A stretch of 64,000 nt of DNA from Variovorax sp. CF079 (GCF_900101545.1 NZ_FMZU01000028.1:1-64000); one strand, 5' to 3'; positions 7,679 to 16,884 are shown, counted from the stretch's first letter. Made by a program: numbers and translations. The notes: generated by a model not told the origin, from the letters alone.

Positions 7679-8506
7679 TCAAGCGCGAACCGCCAGTACC
7701 TCGAGGTATTCGGACTCCACCACCGTTCCGCCGTCGCGAGCGCGGTTGTGCTCGGTCCACAGCTGTTCGAGGGCGAGACGAAGCGCCGTCTGTTTCTGCG
7801 CGTCGCTGGCCAGGGCTTCGAAGGCGCGCTGGGTGGGGCCGTAGTACTCGCGCCAGAACGCCACGACATCGGCCGGTGCTAGCTCCTCGAAGTGGAACGT
7901 TATGGTCCGCGGCTGCACCGTCAATTGCGCGATCTGCGTACCGAAGCGCTCGCGCACCCTGGCTTCATCACCCCACTGCAAGGGCGAAGGCATGATCGGC
8001 GGCGGCGGGACCAGCGCACCGATGGTCTTGAACATCTGGCCGATGAAGCTGCCCGGCATCCAGTTCGCCATCGCGATGGTGCCTCCGGCACGGGTCACGC
8101 GGGCGAGTTCGCTGGCAACCAGGTCTGGCCGCGGCGCGAACATCGCGCCGAACATGCTGACCACGACGTCGAAGCTGCCGTTCTCGTAGGGCAGTGCCTC
8201 GGCGTCGCCTTCTTCGAAGCGGATGCTCAAGTTCTGCGCTACGGCACGCTGCCGGGCCTGCTCGACCAGGTTCGGCGCGATGTCGATGCCAACCACCTGC
8301 GTCCCCGCCCTGGCAGCGGGAAGGGCCAGGTTACCGGTGCCGCAAGCCACGTCGAGCACTCGTTGGCCGGGTTTGAGCCCCAGCCGCGCGATGAAGTCCG
8401 CGGCGCCGGCTTCGTACGAGGTCGCGACGCGGCCGAAGTCGCCGGCCGACCACGTCCCCTTCAAATGGGCTTTCAGGCCATCCATCTCGGGTGTGAGAGT
8501 TTCCAT
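7679..8506 (-). CDS. Class I SAM-dependent methyltransferase
   Basis: A 275-aa methyltransferase of the UbiE/Methyltransf_11 type. Motif I is GQRVLDVACGTGNLALPAAR (about residue 45), followed by the acidic loop VVGIDIAPN, motif II FEEGDAEALPY and post-II SFDVVVSMFGAMF. The start at 8506 is chosen from GGAGACATC upstream; the frame continues far upstream without family similarity. The substrate is probably a small molecule. It is divergent from the ArsR-rhodanese operon across ~120 bp. Confidence 0.88.
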   Translation of the reverse strand: METLTPEMDGLKAHLKGTWSAGDFGRVATSYEAGAADFIARLGLKPGQRVLDVACGTGNLALPAARAGTQVVGIDIAPNLVEQARQRAVAQNLSIRFEEGDAEALPYENGSFDVVVSMFGAMFAPRPDLVASELARVTRAGGTIAMANWMPGSFIGQMFKTIGALVPPPPIMPSPLQWGDEARVRERFGTQIAQLTVQPRTITFHFEELAPADVVAFWREYYGPTQRAFEALASDAQKQTALRLALEQLWTEHNRARDGGTVVESEYLEVLAVRA

Positions 8507-8627
8507 GATGTCTCCTTCAGGGCTCGGCAACCGCGGTGCTGCAGCCGGATACATATGCCAGCGCCCACGCTGGATGTGGTATGCAGGTCCAGTTACAATC
8601 AATCTAACGATTATTGGAATATAGTCA

Positions 8628-9281
8628 ATGAGAGAGTTGAAAGACCATCTGTATGAGCAGGTCGCCCGACTGGGCAAGGCCTTGTCGAGTCCCAAGCGCC
8701 TGGAACTCATCGAGCTTCTGTGCCAGAGGGAAAAGGCGGTGGAAACGCTTGCGGCAGAGGCGCAGATCAGCGTGAAGCTGGCCAGCGCGCACCTCAAAGA
8801 GCTCAGGCAGGCAAAGCTGGTCGAGACCCGCAAGGACGGCAAGTATGTGCTGTACCGTCTGACAGCCCCTAGCGTGGCGAACCTGTGGGTGGCGCTGCGC
8901 AGCGAGGCCGAGGCACGGCTGGTGGAATTGCAGGCCGCGCTAGCGGCGCTTGTTGCGCATCGCGGCGACCTCGAAGGCGTCGACCGGCGCGACATTCTGA
9001 AGAGGGCCAAGACCGGTGAAGTGGTGGTTCTCGATGTCCGACCGGAAGAGGAGTTCGCCAGCGGCCACCTGCCTCACGCGCGTTCGCTGCCGTTGAACGA
9101 ACTCAGGAAGAAGCTCGCCGAGTTGCCGAAGAACACCCCTGTGGTCGCCTACTGCCGCGGCCCGTTCTGCCTGATGGCCCGGGACGCTGTGGAGCTCCTG
9201 CGTGAGAAGGGCTACAACGCGTTCCACCTCAGTGATGGTGTCGCGGAGTGGCGCGCGCGCGGGTTGCCGATCGAAGCCTAG
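8628..9281 (+). CDS. ArsR-family regulator fused to a rhodanese domain
   Basis: A 217-aa two-domain protein. Residues ~8-85 are an ArsR/SmtB winged helix (LSSPKRLELIELLCQREKAV, recognition helix ISVKLASAHLKELRQA). Residues ~108-215 are a rhodanese domain with VVLDVRPEEEFASGHLPHA and the active-site loop YCRGPFC. This fusion is a known type of sulfane-sulfur or redox-sensing repressor. It heads an operon with a metallo-beta-lactamase hydrolase and an MFS gene, which fits sensing and disposal of persulfide or thiosulfate. The upstream 40 bp are AT-rich, but I could not define an operator with confidence. Confidence 0.9.
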   Translation: MRELKDHLYEQVARLGKALSSPKRLELIELLCQREKAVETLAAEAQISVKLASAHLKELRQAKLVETRKDGKYVLYRLTAPSVANLWVALRSEAEARLVELQAALAALVAHRGDLEGVDRRDILKRAKTGEVVVLDVRPEEEFASGHLPHARSLPLNELRKKLAELPKNTPVVAYCRGPFCLMARDAVELLREKGYNAFHLSDGVAEWRARGLPIEA

Positions 9282-9311
9282 CGTCCAAGCGAATTGAGCC
9301 GGGAGACAACG

Positions 9312-10064
9312 ATGTTCTTCAAACAGCGAGCCACCGAGAGCGCGACGCTCTCGTACTTCTTCGGTTGCGCGGGGCGCGGCCTGGGCGTTGCGGTTGACGT
9401 TGTGGCCGGCGACGAGGACTGGTTCCTCACCGAGGCCGAGAAAGCGGGCGCGGCGATTGCCCACGTGATCGACACCCATGTTCATGCCGATCACTACTCC
9501 GGCGGCCTGGCGCTGGCACGTCGCGCCGGCGCTCCCTACTGGCTGCACGAGAGCAACCTGGGGCGGGTTGCCTTCGACTTCGCGCCGATGGCCGATGGCC
9601 AGCGGCTCGAGGCGGGCAACGTGCTCGTCGACGTGCTGCACACGCCGGGCCATACGCCCGACAGCGTCTGCCTGCTGGTGCGTGACCTGCGCCGGGGCGA
9701 CGAACCCTGGTTCGTCATCACCGGCGATACGCTGTTCGTCGGTGCGGTCGGCCGCCCCGATCTGGCGGGCCAGGAGCGAGAGATGGCGGCACTGCTGCAC
9801 GATTCCCTGCACCGCAAGCTGCTCGCATTGCCCGGCGACCTCGAGATCTACCCGGGCCATCAGGCTGGCAGCGCCTGCGGCGTGGGCTTGTCGGGCAAGC
9901 CGGCATCGACCCTTGGCTTCGAAAAGCGCTGCAATCCCATGCTATCGATGCCGCGCGACGAATTCGTCGCGGCGCTGACGCGCGACATCGCGCCGCAGCC
10001 GCAGGAGATGACGCACATCATCGAGGCCAACCTGCGCGCGCTGCCCGAACTTGTTCGTGCCTGA
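9312..10064 (+). CDS. MBL-fold hydrolase, persulfide-dioxygenase/glyoxalase II-like
   Basis: A 250-aa metallo-beta-lactamase fold protein. The metal motif THVHADHYSGG (T-H-x-H-x-D-H) is followed by VLHTPGHTPDSVCLL, the bridging Asp in ITGDTLFVGAVGRPDL and the last His in EIYPGHQAGSACG. The GRPDL and GHQ context is typical of ETHE1-like persulfide dioxygenases and their relatives. The ATG at 9312 follows GGGAGACAACG. It lies 30 bp after the ArsR-rhodanese gene and probably oxidises glutathione or protein persulfide to sulfite. Confidence 0.87.
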   Translation: MFFKQRATESATLSYFFGCAGRGLGVAVDVVAGDEDWFLTEAEKAGAAIAHVIDTHVHADHYSGGLALARRAGAPYWLHESNLGRVAFDFAPMADGQRLEAGNVLVDVLHTPGHTPDSVCLLVRDLRRGDEPWFVITGDTLFVGAVGRPDLAGQEREMAALLHDSLHRKLLALPGDLEIYPGHQAGSACGVGLSGKPASTLGFEKRCNPMLSMPRDEFVAALTRDIAPQPQEMTHIIEANLRALPELVRA

Positions 10065-10076
10065 GTCACGCGCAAC

Positions 10077-11357
10077 ATGGACTACGGCATTCGTATCAAT
10101 CTCGGACAGTTCATGCAGCAGCTGCTGCAGGTGCTGCTCGTGGGCATGACCCTCGGCATGATGCGCAACGTCGTGCCGGCGCTGGCCGAAAGCGAGTTCG
10201 GCGTTCCTCGAGGGTCCTTCATGCTGCTCGCGGCTTTCGTGGTGGCCTTTGGCTTCGTGAAGGGCACGCTTAACTTCGTCGCGGGCCGGCTGGCCGAGCG
10301 AGTCGGCCGCCGCCGGGTGCTGCTGATCGGCTGGCTGGTCGCGCTGCCCATCCCGCCGCTGATCTACTTCGCGAGTTCGTGGAGTTGGATCGTCCTGGCC
10401 ACGTTGCTGCTTGGCGTGAATCAGGGGCTCACCTGGTCGATGACGCAGACGGCCAAGCTCGACATCACCCGCGCCGACCAGCGCGGTCTGGTCATGGGGC
10501 TCAACGAATTCTCAGGCTACGTCGGAGTCGCACTCGCCGCGGTGATCACCGGCTACGCCGCTGCGCTGGCCGGGCCCCGCGCAGGACTGCTGTGGTTCGG
10601 CACCATCGTCATCGCAGTTGCGACGCTGTTGGCGTGGGCGGCAGTGGCCGAGACACTGCCCTGGGCCCATGCCGAGGCTCAGCGCCACGCCTCAGGACAG
10701 GCCACAAAAAACCTGAGCCCGCGTTATCCGACTACGGTGAGCGCGCAGCCGTCCACCGGCGATATCTTCGCGCTGATGAGCTGGCGCGACCGCCGTATGG
10801 CCGCGCTGTGCCAAGCCGGCCTGGTCGAGAAGTTCGTCGACGCGCTGGTCTGGGTGTTCTGGCCGGTCTACCTGCACCAGCACGGCGTGAGCCTGCCCGG
10901 CATCGGTTGGATCGTCGGCGTCTACGGTTTCACCTGGGGCGGCGCGCAACTCATCACCGGCCGACTCTCGGACCGCGTCGGACGCCATCGACTCAATACC
11001 TGGGGCATGTGGACCTGCGGCGCGGGCGTGGCTTTGCTGCCGATGGGCACAGGCTCGGCCTGGTGGAGCCTCTCGGCTGCCGTCGCGGGCCTGGGTATGG
11101 CGATGCTCTACCCAAACCTGAGTGCCGCGGTGGCCGACATCGCGCAACCGAACTGGCGCGCCTCGGCGATCGGCATCTACCGCTTCTGGCGCGACCTCGG
11201 CTACGGCATCGGTGCCCTGGCGCTCGGCGGCGCCGCGGCGCTGGGTGGCCGCATCGAGAGCGCGTTCTGGTTCGTCGCCGTGGCGATGGGGCTGTCCGGC
11301 GCCATCCTCTACCGCTGGGGCGAGGAGACACATCCGCGGCTCAACGCCGCCCATTGA
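10077..11357 (+). CDS. MFS transporter of the ArsR-rhodanese operon
   Basis: A 426-aa, twelve-helix major facilitator. The loop 2-3 signature appears as GRLAERVGRRRVLL and its repeat in the second half as GRLSDRVGRHRLNT, with a cytosolic loop between helices 6 and 7 (~200-235). It starts 12 bp after the MBL gene and completes the operon. By context it may export sulfite or another product of sulfane-sulfur oxidation. That substrate is inference; no residue pattern fixes it. Confidence 0.85.
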   Translation: MDYGIRINLGQFMQQLLQVLLVGMTLGMMRNVVPALAESEFGVPRGSFMLLAAFVVAFGFVKGTLNFVAGRLAERVGRRRVLLIGWLVALPIPPLIYFASSWSWIVLATLLLGVNQGLTWSMTQTAKLDITRADQRGLVMGLNEFSGYVGVALAAVITGYAAALAGPRAGLLWFGTIVIAVATLLAWAAVAETLPWAHAEAQRHASGQATKNLSPRYPTTVSAQPSTGDIFALMSWRDRRMAALCQAGLVEKFVDALVWVFWPVYLHQHGVSLPGIGWIVGVYGFTWGGAQLITGRLSDRVGRHRLNTWGMWTCGAGVALLPMGTGSAWWSLSAAVAGLGMAMLYPNLSAAVADIAQPNWRASAIGIYRFWRDLGYGIGALALGGAAALGGRIESAFWFVAVAMGLSGAILYRWGEETHPRLNAAH

Positions 11358-11569
11358 ATGCAATCGACCCTCGTGCCCAGTAACCGTGTCGCGTCCCTCC
11401 CAGGTAGCCGGCCCGTTGCAATGACCGCTTTGAGCCACTCAATTTCGCCTAACGACCGACTGCAGTGGCCCAGAGCGGAAGTAGCTGCGTCCCGAAGGCA
11501 GACTTTCAGGACGTGAGTCGGCTCGGTGCCAAGGCGACCAGTTGGTACGCTCCGAATCGGCCGTAGCAA

Positions 11570-12487
11570 TCACAAGGTTGCCTTGATGCGAGGCGTCTCC
11601 GAGAGGGCAGAGCGCACCGCGTCCACGAAGGGCTCGATCAAGGGACTTTGGAGGTCGCTTCTCCAGCAGACTGCGACATCGAACTGGTCCTCGACATCTG
11701 CCAGCGGCCTGAACTCCAGGCCGGGCGGACTGCCATAGGCCGCGCAGGCAGGCAGGATCGCTACACCTTCGCCGGCCATGATCAGGGGGTAGGCCGCATG
11801 GATGGTCTCGACGCGGTGCGCGATCGTTATGCTGATGTGCTCGCGCCGTAGAAGTCTGGCTACCAGAGAGTGGTCGACGCCTTCCACTGGCCCCGGCAGA
11901 CTAATGAGACTGTGGCCACACAAAGTCGCGAGAGTGATGTGGCGAAGCTGCGCGAGCGGCGAGTTAGCCGCCATTGCCACGCACAAGGGCTCAGATGCGA
12001 CTGTCGAGGTCGCGATGCCGTCGCGGATCGCTGGCGGCATGCACACAGCGACTGTGACTTTGAGTTCAGAGATCATGGCTTCGTAATTGGCCGCGCTCAT
12101 CTCCACGAACTGGAGTTCGACGTCCGGCATTTCGGCCCGCAGTTGCGGCACGAGCTTCGGCAAGAGCGAATAGCCCAGCGCGAACATGTAGCCGACCGTA
12201 AGACGGCCGCGCCGGCCTGCGGCCACGGCACGCGCCGCCTCAAAGCCGTCCTGCGCGAGCGCGAGCGCCGATCGCGCCCGCACCAGCAACGCCTGGCCGG
12301 CATCAGTTAGCTGCATGCCGCCTGACAAGCGGCGAAAGAGCTGCGCCCCAAGTTGGGTCTCCAGTGCACGGATCTGCACCGACAGCGGCGGCTGCGCCAT
12401 GTGCAGCCGCAGCGCCGCTTTGCCAACACTCTGCGCATCGGCCACGGCGACGAAGTAGCGAAGGCTTCGCAGGTCGATCCTGCTCAT
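11570..12487 (-). CDS. LysR-family regulator, module copy 1
   Basis: A 305-aa LysR protein. The N-terminal HTH reads LRYFVAVADAQSVGKAALRL then HMAQPPLSVQIRALE; the effector domain covers ~90-300. It is divergent from an amidase, a Bug binding protein and an MFS remnant, its presumed targets. The start (12487) matches that of its paralogue at 15705-16619, with which it shares most of the HTH and the last motif (VAVCWRSDLQSPLIEPF against IAVCWRTDLGSPLVDQF). It should respond to the amide or acid handled by the amidase. Confidence 0.9.
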   Translation of the reverse strand: MSRIDLRSLRYFVAVADAQSVGKAALRLHMAQPPLSVQIRALETQLGAQLFRRLSGGMQLTDAGQALLVRARSALALAQDGFEAARAVAAGRRGRLTVGYMFALGYSLLPKLVPQLRAEMPDVELQFVEMSAANYEAMISELKVTVAVCMPPAIRDGIATSTVASEPLCVAMAANSPLAQLRHITLATLCGHSLISLPGPVEGVDHSLVARLLRREHISITIAHRVETIHAAYPLIMAGEGVAILPACAAYGSPPGLEFRPLADVEDQFDVAVCWRSDLQSPLIEPFVDAVRSALSETPRIKATL

Positions 12488-12518
12488 ACGACTCTCATAT
12501 GGCTGTGTTGTGTCTCGG

Positions 12519-12526
12519 TATTGGAC
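12519..12526 (+). promoter_or_regulatory. Conserved TATTGGAC element, module copy 1
   Basis: The octamer TATTGGAC lies 32 bp from the LysR start in this intergenic region. The same octamer sits 32 bp from the start of the paralogous LysR gene (16651-16658). The start itself is in CATACGA in both. This is either a shared promoter/operator element or residual homology from the duplication. Confidence 0.45.
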
Positions 12527-12597
12527 GGCAAGCACCCTCCATGCCAACCTTCATGCATCGACTGCCGGTGGCAGCAGAGACGAAGGAAATCGAGGAC

Positions 12598-14025
12598 ATG
12601 AGCGACGAGTTGTGTTTCATGACAGCGACTGAACTGCGCAGGCATATCGCGCACAGAGAGCTGTCCCCGGTCGAGGTGACGAGGGCGGTGCTCGAGCGAG
12701 CCGAGCGGCTGCAACCCGAGCTCAACTGCTTCATCACGATCTGTGCCGATGAGGCCCTGGCACAGGCCAAAGACGCCGAACAAGCTCTCATGCGAGGCGA
12801 ACCGCTGGGCCTGCTGCACGGCGTGCCCTACACCTGCAAGGACGTGATCGATACGCAGGGCATTCGCACCACCTATGGTTCGCTGCTGCACGCACAGCAC
12901 GTTCCCGTACGAGATGCGGAGGTGGTGGCACGGCTGCGCCGACAAGGTGCAGTTCTCGTGGGTAAGACCACAACCCCCGAATTCGCCGCCAAGTGCCTGA
13001 CCGACGCGCCCCTTTTCGGTCGCACGCGCAACGCCTGGAGCGCCGCACATTCAAGCGGCGGGTCGAGCGGCGGCACAGCCGTCGCGGTCGCGGCATCGAT
13101 CGCGCCCATCGGTGTCGCAACCGATGGCGGTGGCTCCACGCGCATCCCAGCCGCCTGCAACGGCATCGTCGGTCTCAAGCAGAGCAGCGGACTGGTGCCC
13201 CACAGCCAGGCCGACGACGTCTACGGCAACGTGACCTTCGTCACTCCGATGTCCCGCACGGTGGCCGACACCGCACTCATGCTGCAGGCCATGGCCGGCG
13301 AGGATGCGGGCGAGCCGTGGTCCACCGGCGTCGAGGTGCCAGATTACGTAAAGGCTTCCGCACCACAAGGTGACTTGCGCGGCAAGCGCGTGCTGTACTG
13401 CGTGGCACCCGAAGGGCGCATTGTGTCGGCCGAGGTGGAAAAAGCCTTCCGCACATCGCTCGCTCATTTGCAGGGCCTGGGCGCGGATCTGATCGAGATG
13501 CCTGGGAATGCGTTCGACATCGAGCCGATGTGGCGCGTGATCAATCACACAGTCTGGCGAACCTGCTATGCCGACATGGCGCGCGAGCATCCACAGATGC
13601 TGAGCGCAACCTTCCAGAAGCAGATGGCCTTGGTCACTTCCGTGAGCGGCGTCGACTACCAGAAAGCCATGTTCGAGCGGACGCGCTTCTTCCGCTTCGT
13701 CCAGTCGCTCTTGGATGACAACGAACTCCTCGCGATGCCGACCTTAACGCGCACGGCCCTGCCCATCGAGCAGGACTTGTTCGGCAGCCTCGAGATCGAC
13801 GGTCAGGTGTTTCCAGATGTCCGCCCCAACTGGTTCCCCTGGACCATGCCCTTCAACCTGACCGGGCATCCAGCTATCAGCCTGCCGAACGGCTTCGGCG
13901 CCTTCGGTCTGCCCATCGGCATCCAGCTTGTCGGCCGCCTCCGTAAAGATGCCGAACTGCTGCGCTGCGCGGCGCTGCTGGAGCGATCGCAGGGCCTGCT
14001 GGACCGCAGGCCAGCGATCGGCTGA
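12598..14025 (+). CDS. Amidase-signature hydrolase
   Basis: A 475-aa amidase-signature enzyme. The Ser-Ser-Lys triad is visible: Lys in PYTCKDVIDTQG, the Gly-Ser core in HSSGGSSGGTAVAVA, and the nucleophile region ATDGGGSTRIPAACNG (~residue 180). The C-terminus has LPIGIQLVGR. It hydrolyses an amide to acid and ammonia. The ATG at 12598 is used; an ATG at 12541 would add 19 residues. It is followed by a Bug binding protein, so the locus probably takes up and hydrolyses an organic amide or acid derivative under LysR control. Confidence 0.87.
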   Translation: MSDELCFMTATELRRHIAHRELSPVEVTRAVLERAERLQPELNCFITICADEALAQAKDAEQALMRGEPLGLLHGVPYTCKDVIDTQGIRTTYGSLLHAQHVPVRDAEVVARLRRQGAVLVGKTTTPEFAAKCLTDAPLFGRTRNAWSAAHSSGGSSGGTAVAVAASIAPIGVATDGGGSTRIPAACNGIVGLKQSSGLVPHSQADDVYGNVTFVTPMSRTVADTALMLQAMAGEDAGEPWSTGVEVPDYVKASAPQGDLRGKRVLYCVAPEGRIVSAEVEKAFRTSLAHLQGLGADLIEMPGNAFDIEPMWRVINHTVWRTCYADMAREHPQMLSATFQKQMALVTSVSGVDYQKAMFERTRFFRFVQSLLDDNELLAMPTLTRTALPIEQDLFGSLEIDGQVFPDVRPNWFPWTMPFNLTGHPAISLPNGFGAFGLPIGIQLVGRLRKDAELLRCAALLERSQGLLDRRPAIG

Positions 14026-14096
14026 TTCACCGACCAGCCGCTGCGCGCGCGCCTATCGAATTTCATTCTCCGTTCATCCCATCCTTTCGCCCGATC

Positions 14097-15140
14097 ATGA
14101 CCAAATCATCTTCCTGCCTCGACCTTGAGGTTCCCGCGCTGTTCCCGCTACGGCGCTCGCTCGTCGCAGGCGCGGCCTTCGCGACCTTGGCCCTTGCGAT
14201 GGCGCCATTGCAATCAGCAGGCGCCGCCACCTATCCGGACCGGCCTGTGACAATCGTCTCGGCGTTTCCCGCAGGCGGCATCGTTGACGTCATCGCGAGG
14301 CGAATCGCACAAGGCATGTCCGATCGCCTCAAAACCGCCTTTGTGGTTGAGAACCGCACAGGCGCGGCGGGCAGCATTGGCTATTCCTATGCCTCTCGCG
14401 CCAAGGCAGATGGCTACACCCTGGTGCTCGCAAGTGGACCGACGACGATGGTGCCGCCCGGCGCGACGGCCTCGACCTGGAACCCGATGACTGGCTTCAG
14501 CGCGATTGGGATGATCGGCACCATCCCGCAGGCCTTTGTGGTCCCTCCCAAGACCCCGTCACGTGACCTGCGCGACTTCGTCAAGTCTGCGAAAGCTGAG
14601 GCTGCGCACTTCAACTACGGATCGCCGGGCACCGGGACCACTCCCTTCTTCACACTCGAACTGCTCAAGAAGCAGCAAGGCATTGCTCTCACACATGTCA
14701 GCTACCGCGGGCAACCCGACGTGATGATCGACCTGATGCGCGGAGACCTGAACATCACGGCCGTGACGCTGCCGCTGGTGTTACCGAACGTGCAAGCCGG
14801 AAAGATGACGGCCATTGCCGTGACTTCCCAGACGCGCTCGCTATCACTGCCCGGCGTACCGACAGTGCACGAGCTCGGCATGCCCGAGCTTGGCATCTCG
14901 AACTGGTTTGCACTGCTGGGGCCTGCCAACCTGCCGCCCGACATCGTGAACACGCTTTCAAAGACACTGGGGGAGGTCCTGAAGGCGCCACAGATCCAGG
15001 CTGATATGAAAGAGATCGGCCTGCTGATCCAACCGAGCCCGCCGGCAGAGACGATGGACTTCGTCAAGTCTGACATCGCTCGATGGACCGCGATGATGGC
15101 CAACTTCGGCGAGGCCGACTCGCAGCAGGCCAAGAAGTGA
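14097..15140 (+). CDS. Bug/TctC-family periplasmic binding protein, copy 1
   Basis: A 347-aa Bug-type solute receptor. A long signal region (basic start, then LVAGAAFATLALAMAPLQ, cleaved near QSAGAA) precedes the family opening YPDRPVTIVSAFPAGGIVDV. Conserved features include NRTGAAGSIGYSYASRAKAD (first ligand loop) and the second-lobe motif LPGVPTVHELG. Bug proteins bind dicarboxylates, aromatic acids or amides in the periplasm. It lies 71 bp after the amidase and its stop overlaps the start of a broken MFS gene. Confidence 0.9.
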   Translation: MTKSSSCLDLEVPALFPLRRSLVAGAAFATLALAMAPLQSAGAATYPDRPVTIVSAFPAGGIVDVIARRIAQGMSDRLKTAFVVENRTGAAGSIGYSYASRAKADGYTLVLASGPTTMVPPGATASTWNPMTGFSAIGMIGTIPQAFVVPPKTPSRDLRDFVKSAKAEAAHFNYGSPGTGTTPFFTLELLKKQQGIALTHVSYRGQPDVMIDLMRGDLNITAVTLPLVLPNVQAGKMTAIAVTSQTRSLSLPGVPTVHELGMPELGISNWFALLGPANLPPDIVNTLSKTLGEVLKAPQIQADMKEIGLLIQPSPPAETMDFVKSDIARWTAMMANFGEADSQQAKK

Positions 15141-15681
15141 GATGGGCCCCGGTCGGAGCGAACCCCGACACAGAAGCCGACCGCGGCGGCTGGCCCGTGC
15201 TGGCGGCCGCGGGGCTTGGCGTGATGCTCTGCTTCTTCGGCAACAGCGCACTCAACGTGGTACTGCCGCAGCTCAGGAAGGATCTCGGCGCATCGAAGCC
15301 CCACGCTTCGTGGATCCTGCTGTCGTACATGCTCGTCGGATCCGTGTTTCCTGAGCTTAGGCCGACTCGCTGACCTATGGAGACGCAGCCGGCTCGGCTT
15401 GGCCGCATTTATCGCCACGAGTGCGGCCTTCGCGATGGCCTCGAGCGCGCCACTGTTCGCGCTTGCAATGCAGGCCATCGGCGCCGCTGACGTGATTGGG
15501 ACAGCCAGCGCCAGTTCGCTGTGCTCGATCGACCGGCAGGACCGAGCCGGAAGTTTGAGCTCGCTGGTGCCGCCCGGTCGCTGGTCGGCCTGGGCGGCGT
15601 CGCCTATGCCCTGTCGGTGGCGAGTGCTGCCGGTTGGCTGAGGCTACACATGAGGGCGCCGCTCGCGCCAGGCTCCTATTG
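15137..15681 (+). pseudogene. Degenerate MFS transporter, module copy 1
   Basis: A GTG at 15137 overlaps the Bug stop codon and opens an MFS N-terminus: WPVLAAAGLGVMLCFFGNSA, LNVVLPQLRKDLGASKPHAS, then WILLSYMLVGSVF. The frame breaks at ~15355. A second frame carries the next helices (LAAFIATSAAFAMASSAPLF, LALAMQAIGAAD), and a third carries VGLGGVAYALSVASAAGWL. The remaining ~300 codons of a normal MFS gene are absent. The gene is a short, multiply frameshifted relic. Confidence 0.75.
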
Positions 15682-15704
15682 AAAGCGCGCTGCACCAATA
15701 CTAG

Positions 15705-16619
15705 TCAGATCGTCGGGTTTGCGTTGACGCGCTCTAGACAATCCTGTGCCAGTTGAATGAACTGATCCACTAGCGGACTGCCCAGGTCGGTGCGCCAGCA
15801 CACCGCAATGTCCATGGACGCGCCCACATCGGCCAGCGGTTTGAACACCACGCCCGGCGGGCGCACCAGCTGCGCGCAGCGCGGCAGCAGTGCGAACCCC
15901 TCGCCTGCCTGCACCAGGGCCATGGCCGAGGTGGCCGTCTCCACGCGGTGTGAGATGGGCGTGGTCACGCCATGCTCGCGCAGCAGCGCGGCCACCACCG
16001 AGCGGTCAGCGCTGCCGCCCAGCACCGGTAGGCCGATGCGCGCGGCGCCGGCCAGGCTGGCCAACTCGAGCGCGGGCTGTCGAGCCAGCGCCGAATCGTC
16101 GCGCAGCGCCACCATCAGCGGCTCGGCGCCGATGGTGCAGCTGCTCACGCCCGTTGCCGCGATGGGCGGGATGCACAGCGCCACCGACACTTCCGCATCC
16201 AGCACTGCGGCCTCGCCGTTGATGGCGTTGATTTCGACATACTGCACCTCGACTTCGGGCATCTGGTGGCGCATCGCTTCGGCTATGCCGGGCAGCAGGG
16301 GGTAGGAAAGCACCACCATGGTGCCCACGGTGAGGCGCCCGCGCCGGCCCTGCCCGATGGCCATGGCGGCATCCACGCCCTCGTCGGCCAGCATCAGCGC
16401 TTCCTTGGCGCGCACGTAGAGCGCCTGACCAGCCTCTGTGATCTCCATCCCGCGTGGCCCGCGCCGGAACAGGGGCGTGCCCAGCAGGGTTTCCAGGTTC
16501 TTAATCTGCGTGGACAGCGGTGGCTGAGCCATGTGCAGCCTGCGCGCGGCGCGGCCCACGCTGCGCTCTTCCGCTACGGCGACGAAATAGCGAAGGCCTC
16601 GGAGGTCAGTGTGACTCAT
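15705..16619 (-). CDS. LysR-family regulator, module copy 2
   Basis: A 304-aa LysR protein and clear paralogue of the one at 11570-12487. The HTH is LRYFVAVAEERSVGRAARRL with HMAQPPLSTQIKNLE; the effector domain ends in VDQFIQLAQDCLERV. The start at 16619 is followed by the CATACGA context seen in copy 1. It is divergent from an amidase reduced to a remnant and from a second Bug gene. It appears intact, so it outlived part of its target operon. Confidence 0.9.
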   Translation of the reverse strand: MSHTDLRGLRYFVAVAEERSVGRAARRLHMAQPPLSTQIKNLETLLGTPLFRRGPRGMEITEAGQALYVRAKEALMLADEGVDAAMAIGQGRRGRLTVGTMVVLSYPLLPGIAEAMRHQMPEVEVQYVEINAINGEAAVLDAEVSVALCIPPIAATGVSSCTIGAEPLMVALRDDSALARQPALELASLAGAARIGLPVLGGSADRSVVAALLREHGVTTPISHRVETATSAMALVQAGEGFALLPRCAQLVRPPGVVFKPLADVGASMDIAVCWRTDLGSPLVDQFIQLAQDCLERVNANPTI

Positions 16620-16650
16620 ACGAATCCGGTATGTCTGGCCGGGCAAAGAA

Positions 16651-16658
16651 TATTGGAC
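16651..16658 (+). promoter_or_regulatory. Conserved TATTGGAC element, module copy 2
   Basis: Same octamer and same 32-bp distance from the LysR start as at 12519-12526. It is the best-conserved piece of the two divergent promoter regions. Confidence 0.45.
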
Positions 16659-16688
16659 AGGCCCGGGGGCGCTCTCGATGATCAGCCC

Positions 16689-16884
16689 ATGATAGAAACA
16701 TCGTCATCCAGCAACGCCCCGCTGCATGCCCTGTCGGCCATGACCTTGCGCGGCCAGCGACGGCCTGCCCATCGGCCTGCAGCTGGTGGGCCGCTTCAAA
16801 CAAGACCTGCCCCTGCTGCAGGCAGCTACGCAGTTCATGGCCGCGCACACACCTAGCCGGCCGCTGCCCCTCATCGCGGACTGA
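16689..16884 (+). pseudogene. Amidase remnant with a large internal deletion, module copy 2
   Basis: An ATG opens about 20 residues resembling the amidase N-terminus (LHALSAMTLR, comparable to the ELCFMTATELRR of copy 1). At ~16755 it passes, in another frame, directly into the amidase C-terminus: GLPIGLQLVGRFKQDLPLLQ and a stop at 16882-16884. The intact copy at 12598-14025 shows that over 400 codons, including the catalytic triad, were lost. The position between LysR and Bug matches copy 1 exactly. Confidence 0.8.

Noticed and set aside
8590..8627. Operator for the ArsR-rhodanese repressor
   Set aside because: The region is AT-rich with short dyads (AATC/GATT, TATTGGAATA), but none is long or symmetric enough to assign.
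7679..9010. 443-aa version of the methyltransferase
   Set aside because: The extra N-terminus is antisense to the ArsR-rhodanese gene and non-conserved. GGAGACATC fixes the start at 8506.
12364..12597. N-terminal extension of the amidase
   Set aside because: It overlaps the divergent LysR gene, and family similarity begins at MSDELCFMTATELRR.
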